Shown: positions 55,695 to 64,000 of the stretch, piece after piece
How positions within the stretch are numbered: position 1 is the stretch's first letter
How the letters are laid out: each line of letters opens with the position of its first letter
From: Nemertoderma westbladi
Lineage: Eukaryota; Xenacoelomorpha; Nemertodermatida; Nemertodermatidae
DNA length: 64,000 bases
Reading direction: 5' to 3'
NCBI GenBank assembly: GCA_032718475.1
Contig: JAUCBJ010008058.1
Location: 1-64,000 of the forward strand
Translations under genes and position numbers: made by a program
Notes under the pieces: model-generated
The model's input: the letters and a program-made list of their open reading frames with translations, nothing else
Told to the model about the DNA's origin: nothing
Databases searched by the model: none

Positions 55695-56132
55695 ATGCTG
55701 GGCTCTAACTGCTGAGGACACCAAATCTCTGGATGGCACATTCACAAGAATGCTACGCCGGGTTCATTGTGTCAAGTACAATGCACACATATCCAACCAG
55801 ACACTATATAACATTGGAGGTGTCTCATTGGTTCCCCCAAGCTTCACACTAGAACAAAATCGCCTCCGCTTTGCAGGACATTGCTTTCGCCGTGAGGACC
55901 AGCCAGTGCATAATCTTGTACTTTGGCAGCCTCCTGGAGTGAATAAGCATGGTGGACAGCCCATGACTTTCTTGAGACGCATCTTAAAGGACACTGGCCT
56001 TGAAGATGCGGATGATCTAGCAAATGTCATGGGTGATAGGGAGTTGTGGCGGTGCAATTTTGTCGATAAGCCGGCACAGCATTCTTAAAAATGCAGCTGC
56101 AATGCAGCATGCCGATCCTAGTAGTAGTAGTA
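55695..56132 (+). pseudogene. C-terminal end of the outer RTE-like copy
   Basis: Resumes at CATGCTGGGCTCTAACTGCTGAGG (SPCWALTAED) after nested copy B and runs to the stop at 56086-56088 and the tail with four TAG units. The 112-codon frame from 55750 is part of this. Confidence 0.9.
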
Positions 56133-56144
56133 GCTCCTCGAAAT

Positions 56145-56745
56145 CGCTGCGTTTTGATTTAATAAACTGTTTGTAGTTTCCGAAGGTTCCAATAGGTTAT
56201 TTGGTTTTTGTCAGATAGTTTCCGGTATTTCATAGCAAAAAATAGGCATTCCAGGTCATACCAGGATTTAAAATGATTTAGGCCCGAAAGTAATAGCGTA
56301 GCTCAGTCAGTTAGTAGCTCATTAAGCAATGTAGTCGCAATATCTACATCAATGGAAAAGTTAAGAGTAGTATCATTAATTAATGGTAGGTTGCGGTGCT
56401 GCCGGAAGATATCAGAGTTTAACGGCAAAGCCGTTCAGGTAAACCCGAGTTTATTCAGGTGTTCCACGAGTGATGAACCGCGGTTTCCGCTGTCGAGCTG
56501 ACAGTTGAAATCACCACCGAGCACTGTGGGGAGATTTGGGTCTGCATAATTTAGTGTGGTAGAGATGGATAGCATTATTGAATATTGATTGAATACGGCG
56601 GAAGTGGACACATCAGTTTTAATTACTTTGTAGGATGTGTCTTGAGCGATTATAGAAGGGTGGTGTAAAAGCTTCTGTGGGATATAACTGGCCCCTTTTG
56701 CTTCGCAATTCAGTTTCCCCCCAGGCGCTGGAATACTCTAAAAAG
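56145..56745 (-). pseudogene. LINE copy I, endonuclease and linker half
   Basis: On the minus strand: SYIPQKLLHHPSIIAQ, a GGDFNCQLDSGNRGSSLVEHL motif (about 56460-56530, endonuclease GDFN box), then the linker KSWYDLECLFFAMKYRKLSDKNQ and NYKQFIKSKRSDF, which joins in frame to FEEQSLLNLV at 46532. One stop follows LNKLGFT. The N-terminal endonuclease is missing. Confidence 0.83.
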
Positions 56746-58240
56746 GTTCTCTAACTGTATATATATTCCCCTCGCCCGCAAGGTACCGTTACAGGTGTTT
56801 TAACGGACATAAAAGTCATTCTGCTATATACGTGTTTTGGCGGACATGGTAAGGCAAAAAACCTGTAATGCACCAACTACCTTTCACAGCTTAGCCGTGA
56901 TGATTCATATTACGACATCTAACAGCTGGTTGCTGACATGGAAACAGCCATTGGATGCATGGTTCTTTGTTTGGCTTGAGCCAATCAGAGCGATTTTTCC
57001 TGTCGACGTGTAGCTTTTCGGCCGATCATAAGGAGAGTGTTCAGTCTTACTGTTTTTACTTGATACTTTGTTGTTATTGCTGTCTAAGCCAGAAACACCG
57101 GCTCTAAGAACTCTAGTAAAACTGCTTAGATTATAGAAAGTATAACTGTTACCGGCGGTGTTACCTCACTTAATTTAACTGCACTAATCATATTGTTTGT
57201 ACTGCTATTTACCGTCAGTTATTAATTGTATCTATTTGTTGATGGAAATATTGCTCTTTGGAGAATACGGATAAATCACCCAAAATTCCCAATTTTCTTG
57301 ATACACTACAGGTTAGAGAGGCGGGCTATATATAACAATTGCGATTTATATCAATGTGGTGTGTATTGAATCTAATGTTATTTAGTAGACACTACCTGAG
57401 TCAATTGCTGTTCTCTTTATGTGTGATCAAATATACTGACGGTCGGCAGAATAGTGTGCATGATTGTGAGTGTGATGTGACTGGTAACAAAGCATTTCCT
57501 AAAGAATGCGACTTATACTTTAATCATAAGCCTTATCGTTGCGTTTAGTATAAGTCCTAGCTCTGTTTAAATAGATAGAGCACCACGTCCTAAAGGAACT
57601 GTTAATATTTCCCGAAAGTTAATAATATCTGTCAGAAATTACATATTAGCGATCAATCGAATAATACAGTAGGCTTACACTGCAACCTTACACTGCAATA
57701 ATATAATCTAAGCATCCGAATTCAGCCTCCCGGGTGTAGATCCATCGGGTGAATGATCGCGTATGGGCTGGCTTCGGCTAATGTTTTGTTTATTAGCATA
57801 AAATATTGTCGTATGCTAAAGGTGTGTTAATTAACTAAAAGACATATAAATTTTGGCAGGTTAAACTGCTAAAGGTCTTCAAAAGCGCGAACAGTAACAG
57901 TTATTTTGTATTGCAGTGTAAGCATTAAATACAGTTTAATACTGTTCTGTCGAACAGTAACAGTTATCGATCTTATTGCAGTAGGCAATAAGGTTGCAAA
58001 ATACCGTAGTGACTGGTAAAACTGAACCGGTACTTTGTAGGTCCGTAGGCTTAACTGTCATCACCGGTACCGGTACTGCTGTATAAGTACATTAGTATTA
58101 TTCGATTTGATTATTGTATACCGGTAGGTCTTGGTACTTAATCAGGGAACGGCCGCCCTGATTTTTATTTGAGATTCTACTTATTTCTGTCGGTTTTATT
58201 TACTAGTAGGCTAATATTGAGCAGAAGGCGTGTGACCCTG
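56746..58240. other. Non-coding region before the BEL/Pao leader
   Basis: No convincing gene. A 69-codon frame at 57339-57548 has no supporting features. It may include the unseen 5' LTR of the element whose coding region starts at 60140; the boundary cannot be set without the 3' LTR, which lies outside the window. Confidence 0.35.
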
Positions 58241-58264
58241 CTCAGATTGTTCAGATAATTGTAG

Positions 58265-58840
58265 GCTGAGCTGCTGTCTGACTGTGTTGAGTTTGGAGAG
58301 ATTACGGCGTGTGTAGAGTTTGTCTGATCAAGTGCCGTTAGTAAGTTGGGGCAGCCATATGCTGAAGGTCAATCCCCTCTTAAAGAATAAGTCGTACTAC
58401 CGTGTTAGAACGCATACTAACTAACAGTTTCAGAATCTGCATATACTGTAGTTTATTTAGGCTTGATCGTAGTCTGCCAGCGTTTTGGCCTGTGTTTGTT
58501 TGTGTGGTCTGTTCAGGTACCGTAATAGTTATTACTCAAATATTTGTCGGCTGGATTGTTGTCTAGCTATTTTTAGGTCTGAAGGGATTGCTGCGTGTGT
58601 AGAGTTGGTCTGATCAAGTGCCGTTAGTAAGTTGGGGCAGCCATAAGCGGTAAGGTCAATCCCCTCTTAAAGAGTAAGTCGTACTACCGTGTTAGAACGC
58701 ATACTAACTAACAGTTTCAGAATCTGCACATACTGTAGTTTGTTTAGGCTTAATAGTAGTCTGCCAGCGTTTTGGTTTGTATTTGTTTGAGTATTCTGTA
58801 CGGGTAGCGTAATATTTATTATTCAGAGTTTATGCGATTA
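58265..58840 (+). repeat. 286-bp direct duplication
   Basis: Two tandem copies, offset by 286 bp (for example TGATCAAGTGCCGTTAG at 58325 and 58611), about 90% alike over GGGGCAGCCATA, TCAATCCCCTCTTAAAGA, GTCGTACTACCGTGTTAG and ACTAACAGTTTCAGAATC. Probably part of the LTR or leader of the BEL/Pao element. Confidence 0.8.
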
Positions 58841-59749
58841 TTCGCAACATTCATGTCCCCAAGTTTATTCCTACAGTAATTGTGCTTGTTATACATACCG
58901 TTATAGTTAAACTAACCCCGGTACTACATCAGGGCTGCTTGGCGTAGGTAAAGACGGACGACTTTGTGCTTCGGTCACTCCAGCAGATGCCGTGGTTCTT
59001 TTAACTGTTCAAGTATATTTAACTACTGATTATTTGTTATACCGGTACTTGTACCTAATTCAGGGTTTAGAGTACAGTGCCTTCCGAAGTAATTAGTGTA
59101 GGCAGTATATTTGTGTTGTAAAGTGGTTGATAGGCACATTCGTTAGCTCTATTAGCTTCTGGGTAGGAACAATCCGTGATACATAACGTAGAACCTATAG
59201 CGATACGGTTATAGGTCGTCAGGCGGTGGTATTTTCCTATCTGGACAGTACAATATATTTACTACTACTTATTATTTAAATACCGTAGTACCCTGTCCTT
59301 TGTAATAGCCAGAAATCTAACCCTTTGTTAGACTGGTTTGTAGACTTCCTGTAAAATTACCCTAAAAATTTCGTACGTAATATTTGTTGTGTTTAATTAG
59401 AGATTTAATCTCACCCGTATCGTAAGTAATTTGTAGTATTAAGTAACTTAGGTAAATTAGAATTATCTGTTTTAGTGTCCAATAAATAGCACTCCACTGA
59501 GAGCGCACAGCTTCTGTGTAGTGAACCCCAGAAATAATAACATTTATTTCAAATATTGACAAAAACCCATTTAAACGGGTATATATCTATTATAAATCAA
59601 CTCAAACGATTTATAAATAGTAGGCCTGCCATACAACAACTAGGTCTCAATATCAGTTGGACTACTGCTTAAATAACGGTAATAAAGTAAGTTAAAGTAA
59701 CCAAGTAACCCTAAATATTCAGAAATTCAATTATTCTAAAATAATTGAT

Positions 59750-60060
59750 AATTGACATACCGGTATTTACCATAGGCTTATTATATTTATTTCTATAAAT
59801 TTGAGCTGAAATCATACCGGTATTCTGTAATTAATTCTAGTAATAATTATACTTATATATACTATAAGTGTCAGCTGTATACCGGTATTCACGATAGGCC
59901 TATTATATATTTATATATATTTGTGCTAAAATTATATACCGGTACTCTGTGACAAATCTAGTCTGTAATAATACTTATATATATATTATAAGCATACCGG
60001 TATTCTAATATATTATATATATATCACGCTACACTGAGTAGCAGTATCGGTAATTAATTA
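59750..60060 (+). repeat. Degenerate ~120-bp repeats with TACCGGTA words
   Basis: TACCGGTATT at 59758, 59880 and 59995, with half-unit copies between, in a TATATA-rich context. About 2.5 diverged units immediately upstream of the gag ATG. Confidence 0.6.
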
Positions 60061-60139
60061 TTAGGCTAACAGTGATACTGAATTACTAGACTTGCTTTAA
60101 CTGTAATATAGCAGTAGGCATTCGACTGTACAATCAAAC

Positions 60140-63100
60140 ATGGCTGACACAAGGCAAACTCTGTCAGATAGTCTCCTAGAAACAACAGCCTGTTTCTCAG
60201 ATCAAAGTGTAGAGAATCCCAGACCGAGGTCTGAAACCCCTCATACTGTAAGAAGGGCAACCCCTGCAGTGGTTGTGTCAGAACCTAGGTTGGTAGAAAA
60301 GATTTCGCAATTTGCGAAGTTAGTGAAGCGCCGTTGGTCTGCCATAGGCACTCGGGCCCAAGTCAAGCGGGATCAAGAAGAAGCTATAAAACAGCAGCAA
60401 CCTCCTAGCCAAGAACCTAGTTCTCAGCGGCCCGATAGCACCAGTAGTTCGGATACTGTTGAGCGGACGCCCGAACGCGGAGCGAAGATGGCGGATACGG
60501 TTTATGATGAGCGGCCAACCTATGAAGAATCAACCGACGCCACTTCTTCTCAAGTGGAAAGTGAGGTGGAAAGCGAAGTGGAAAGCGAGGTGGAAAGCGA
60601 AGTGGAAAGCGAATTAACAGCAGCAGAGAAGCCGCGAACTAGAGACGCTATCGACATTTATTTGTCCGACTATCAGCGATTCCTAGGAGACGAAGAGTTG
60701 AGGAGACGGCTGTCTGGACTTTCCCCTAATAGTGAAGGAACCAAGCTTGTGTTGGACTCAATCGATGCGGAAATGTTAGCTGCAAACCAAGCTGAATGTG
60801 ATGAACAACTCCGCCTCACTAGAGTCCGAGAAGATCAAGTAAAGAAAGAACGGATAGACAAAAGGAAGGTAGCAGCAGCAGCGGCGGCGGAAGCAGAAGC
60901 AGAAAGAAAAGAAGCAGAAGCCGAAAGAAAAGCAACAGTGGCAGAAGCAGAAGCCGAAAGAAAGTCGGCAGAAGCAGAAAGAAAAGCAGCAGTGGCAGAA
61001 GCAGAACGGAGAGCTTCTGAGGAGACTATCCAACTAGAGTTGGAAAATCTGCAAGAGACACAAGACAGTATAAATAAACAGTTTACTGCTAATCAAATGC
61101 AGATGATGAGAAAATCTACTCCCAAGCGCCAAGGATACACATCATCGGAGGAAGGCGAGACCACCGATCCTGAAGGCGGAGGAAATAGATCTCGTCTAAG
61201 CAGGCGTAGAAAAACATCTCACCGTCATAAACTGCCTGATTTGCCCCCCGCTGTTAAAAGACAGCTAACTAGCACAGATTTAGGTAGTGCAGAACCCATA
61301 GAACAATTTATCCAGGTCAAAAGACTCCCTACTATAGTCGATGAACCTGAAATAATTAGGCCTGTAGTTCCCAAAGTCACTTCTGTGCTAGAGACCCCTA
61401 CACTTCCAGAGCTTAACTCTAAATTCCCTTTACATAGCACTACACTGCCTGTACCCGGTGGAACAGTCCATGCAAATACCCCTGTCCAGATAGCAGAGAA
61501 AGAAATCAATAATTTGTCTCCCGTCGTCCCGCGTCAGCCCGCTACTATGTTGGCGACTCCCGCTTCGGCGGTTGAGTGGGTGGAAGAGGGACGGCGGGGG
61601 ATGAATCTCCTGCTGGGACAGATGCAGGAGACTGTCCACCAACTTAAGGGAACAGTGAGGGAAGGTAGAGCAGAGTTGCAAGAAGTGCAGCAAAGTATCG
61701 CGCTAGAACGCGACAAATTAGTCAATATACAAAAGGGCATACCAATACCTCCTGTAACATTGTGTCAACCTGTTAGGTCTGAAGTACTACATGCGCAAGG
61801 TGTGGAGCCTACACGCATCTATACTGCTAGTGAAGTTGAAACTCCTATAGCAAACCCTATTAAGGGTGATTATAAACCTGTTATTAATGATATTCCCTAT
61901 AGACCTGATAATGATCCGAGAAATTTATATACCGATAATTCGATATTAAATAACACGATGGTCCAAGAAAGCTTTACGCGTCAGATGGCTAGAACAGAAG
62001 CCCGCCAAGCGGTCAAAGTGGGAGAGATCGTCAAATTCAATGGAGATGAGATGAAATGGTTACCTTTCAACGAATATTACAAAGATAGCATACAGAACTC
62101 TGTACTATCTAACGGAGAGAAACTTAGATTCCTCATCAAGTGCTTGGAAGGACCTCCCAAGTTAATGGCGTTAAAGTTTATTGGACATCCAGATGGATTA
62201 AGACAAGTTTGGGATACACTAAACATCAGGTATGGTAACAAGGAGAACATAGCTAAGTATTTGTATGCAAAATTAGTAGCCCCCCGACACTTCCTTAGTA
62301 GCGAGATTATAGAGTTTTCCGATGAAATTCAAGAGATCTGTAGACAACTGGACTGGTTAGGTAAGTCGCATGAATATCAGAGTTCCATGGTTATTGGAGC
62401 CGTAGTCTCTACTTTACCAAAGGGTGGAGTATGTACACGCTGGGACAAGAAAGTGTTGTACATGAATGAACAACAACGACGAAGTCCTACCATGGCTGAT
62501 CTCATGTCTTTCTTAGATAGTGAAGTAAAATTACAACTCATAAGGCAGTCCAGAGAGAAAACATCGGAAAATAAGGTAAGTGAGAAACCCGTTTCTAGGA
62601 GAAGGATAATACCAGTGTGTTATACTGACGACGGCGAAAGCCAAGCTTCTCAAGAAGAGGACAGCGGGAAAGACACAGCAAAATCTTACTATGACAACAA
62701 GACCTATAAAGACGTAAGTAAATACAAGTCTCGAACCAGTGACAGGAGAGAACAGGTAACAACAACTCCTCCTACGTCTCCTAAGAGAATTCACGGAAGA
62801 AAGCCCGAAGAAAGAACGAGAGTGCAGAACGTTAACCAAGTTAAGGTGAGTAACATCAAACCAAAATGTGCGCTGTGCGACGGGCCCCACCGTTTGAGTG
62901 CGTGTGCAGAATTCCTAAAGAAATCCATGGCAGATAGACGTGGAGTCCTGTGGGATAAGCGGTTATGTTATAACTGTCTCAGACGCGGACACCAGCGGCG
63001 AACCTGTTACTCTGACGCAAGGTGTGCTAAGTGCGGCGCGAAACATCATAGCTTGTTGCACACGGAATTCGAACGAAACAGCCCGAGTCAGGTAAGTGAG

Positions 63101-64000
63101 CCCAAATCACATGTCCAATTCAGTGATGTGAACGACACTGACCAAAGTTCTGAGTGGGAAGGATTCTATACGGACGAATTCTCCGATGCCAACGAATCCT
63201 GTTATCTAATAAATACCGCAGTGTATCGAGCACTTACTTACGAAAAGGACACCAATGAGTTTCCCCCAACTACTTTTGACAAACCACCATCTTGGAAAAC
63301 TCCAACTTCCAATGTAGGAATCAGAGAATTTCCTGTAGTGCAGGTAAGAGTTCACGGTCCCAACAAAAGTTACATAGTGAACGCACTCCTTGACTCCGGC
63401 AGCACAGGAACATTCATCGATCAAGAACTAGCCGAAGATATCTTTGCTGGACAACCCAAATTCCAAACTAAGTTGAATATGTCCGGAATTATGCAGGTTT
63501 GGAAATCTACCATAACGGCAGATTACTATGTAGGTGCGTTGTCCACCCCCCAGGATAAATTAGGAGCACAAAGTATAAGGTCAGTAAAAATGGTGGCTAT
63601 AAAGAACTTCGCTACTACCCAAGCAGACCTTTATAATTGGGACGAGGATGAGAGCATCCAACATCTTAAGATACCTCGATTCCAGACAGATTATCCTGGA
63701 GTGCAAATACTTATCGGCCAAAACGCGCACGAGGCGCTCGAGACATTGGAAAAACGACCTGCTCAACCGCAGCCACTACAAACCTATGCGGTAAGAACTA
63801 GAGTAGGTTGGTACTTTACTGGTCCTTCCCGCAGAACTCTCGAAGAGAGACTACCATCAGAAAGACTATACCAGATAAATGGTTTGGAAGTGGAGAGCAG
63901 TGAAGTGGACGAACTAACTGAGGGAACACCATACTCTTCAGATAATGACGATATTAACTCCAATGAAGATCAATGGAGACATCGCCCCGAGATGATTAAT
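60140..64000 (+). CDS. BEL/Pao-type Gag-protease polyprotein (runs off the window)
   Basis: I read 1287 codons without a stop from the ATG at 60140 to the last base. N-terminal about 240 residues are hydrophilic, with a VESE repeat (about 139-158). Residues 248-294 are an A/E/R/K heptad-like coiled coil (AEAERKEAEAERK). A DUF1759-like capsid segment lies at about 630-800 (KFNGDEMKWLPFNEYYKDSI, LIKCLEGPPKLMA). Three Cys/His clusters follow: CALCDGPHRLSAC (910-922), CYNCLRRGHQRRTC (943-956) and CAKCGAKHHSLLH (962-974). The aspartic protease motif LLDSGSTGTFI has its catalytic D at 1085. This order, with the CxxC..HHxLLH cluster, is characteristic of BEL/Pao elements, in which Gag and Pol are one frame. 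RT, RNase H and integrase would lie beyond the window. The intact frame suggests a young copy. The 5' LTR and primer site could not be identified. Confidence 0.9.
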   Translation, partial: MADTRQTLSDSLLETTACFSDQSVENPRPRSETPHTVRRATPAVVVSEPRLVEKISQFAKLVKRRWSAIGTRAQVKRDQEEAIKQQQPPSQEPSSQRPDSTSSSDTVERTPERGAKMADTVYDERPTYEESTDATSSQVESEVESEVESEVESEVESELTAAEKPRTRDAIDIYLSDYQRFLGDEELRRRLSGLSPNSEGTKLVLDSIDAEMLAANQAECDEQLRLTRVREDQVKKERIDKRKVAAAAAAEAEAERKEAEAERKATVAEAEAERKSAEAERKAAVAEAERRASEETIQLELENLQETQDSINKQFTANQMQMMRKSTPKRQGYTSSEEGETTDPEGGGNRSRLSRRRKTSHRHKLPDLPPAVKRQLTSTDLGSAEPIEQFIQVKRLPTIVDEPEIIRPVVPKVTSVLETPTLPELNSKFPLHSTTLPVPGGTVHANTPVQIAEKEINNLSPVVPRQPATMLATPASAVEWVEEGRRGMNLLLGQMQETVHQLKGTVREGRAELQEVQQSIALERDKLVNIQKGIPIPPVTLCQPVRSEVLHAQGVEPTRIYTASEVETPIANPIKGDYKPVINDIPYRPDNDPRNLYTDNSILNNTMVQESFTRQMARTEARQAVKVGEIVKFNGDEMKWLPFNEYYKDSIQNSVLSNGEKLRFLIKCLEGPPKLMALKFIGHPDGLRQVWDTLNIRYGNKENIAKYLYAKLVAPRHFLSSEIIEFSDEIQEICRQLDWLGKSHEYQSSMVIGAVVSTLPKGGVCTRWDKKVLYMNEQQRRSPTMADLMSFLDSEVKLQLIRQSREKTSENKVSEKPVSRRRIIPVCYTDDGESQASQEEDSGKDTAKSYYDNKTYKDVSKYKSRTSDRREQVTTTPPTSPKRIHGRKPEERTRVQNVNQVKVSNIKPKCALCDGPHRLSACAEFLKKSMADRRGVLWDKRLCYNCLRRGHQRRTCYSDARCAKCGAKHHSLLHTEFERNSPSQVSEPKSHVQFSDVNDTDQSSEWEGFYTDEFSDANESCYLINTAVYRALTYEKDTNEFPPTTFDKPPSWKTPTSNVGIREFPVVQVRVHGPNKSYIVNALLDSGSTGTFIDQELAEDIFAGQPKFQTKLNMSGIMQVWKSTITADYYVGALSTPQDKLGAQSIRSVKMVAIKNFATTQADLYNWDEDESIQHLKIPRFQTDYPGVQILIGQNAHEALETLEKRPAQPQPLQTYAVRTRVGWYFTGPSRRTLEERLPSERLYQINGLEVESSEVDELTEGTPYSSDNDDINSNEDQWRHRPEMIN

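Larger units (their letters stand above)
46533..56132 (+). mobile_element. RTE-like element, outer copy with nested insertions
   Basis: It is flanked by GCTCCTCGAAAT (46521-46532 and 56133-56144), where it sits in minus-strand LINE I. Pieces: endonuclease C terminus and linker 46533-46936 (SSDHRLSVAKVRLSLRAS, KRAPWTDNKIQKCRNDLYK); R3 block 46937-52634; linker/RT start 52635-53030 (SVNLQELINQQVDAINDADD, FEKLLNNDRVLP, NRASGV); an internal deletion near 53030 that removes early RT motifs; RT motifs B-D to 53757; nested copy B 53758-55683; then the C terminus and 3' tail 55695-56132. A 13-bp deletion near 53470 also breaks the frame. Confidence 0.9.

Noticed and set aside
57339-57548. 69-codon frame as a small gene
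   Set aside because: No homology, start context or conservation visible; length expected by chance in AT-rich DNA.

Overview
This window looks like genomic DNA from a marine invertebrate animal. It carries two animal housekeeping genes (SEC14L1/5-like and IMP4), several clades of non-LTR retrotransposon, a Ty3/gypsy-type and a BEL/Pao-type LTR element, Helitrons, TIR elements and large minisatellites. The frequent TAGGCCTA and TACCGGTA words and the element mix remind me of echinoderms or a related deuterostome, but the sequence cannot settle this. There are no bacterial features, operons or CRISPR arrays.

Host genes are few: an intronless SEC14L1/5-like gene (7124-9376, minus), an intronless full-length IMP4 (25558-26433, plus), a probable internal exon of an unrecognised gene (41503-41744, plus), and a broken 155-codon reading frame of unknown nature (385-845, minus). 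The rest is repeats, many nested with clean footprints.

Layout. 1-7.1 kb: a non-LTR endonuclease relic, a CCCGT satellite, two non-LTR fragments, and a 17-bp minisatellite ending in a palindrome. 7.1-9.4 kb: SEC14L1-like. 12.9-25.2 kb: a CR1-like LINE on the minus strand is split exactly by two head-to-tail Helitrons (13845-17825, 17826-20120). The Helitrons carry 147-bp repeats with a CTCF-like core, and the first contains a TA-flanked TIR element. A foldback element follows; it contains a young, internally deleted gypsy-type element (21102-24166) and a second TIR element. 25.5-27.6 kb: IMP4 and an 84-bp minisatellite. 28.2-31.2 kb: first copy of a ~3-kb unclassified repeat family, called R3 here, with a tRNA-like segment and a hairpin. 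31.4-34.8 kb: a 29-bp minisatellite with higher-order structure. 35-41.4 kb: RTE-like retrotransposon copies. 43.1-56.7 kb: nested elements, in which a minus-strand LINE holds a plus-strand RTE-like copy that holds two further R3 copies and another RTE-like copy. 58.2-64.0 kb: the leader and an uninterrupted 1287-codon gag-protease frame of a BEL/Pao element that runs off the window end.

The most interesting items are: the tandem Helitrons with an in-frame empty site; the 147-bp CTCF-like repeats; the R3 family with a hairpin showing compensatory changes; the coding minisatellite inside the GOLD domain of SEC14L1; and the layered target-site duplications that allow insertions to be ordered.
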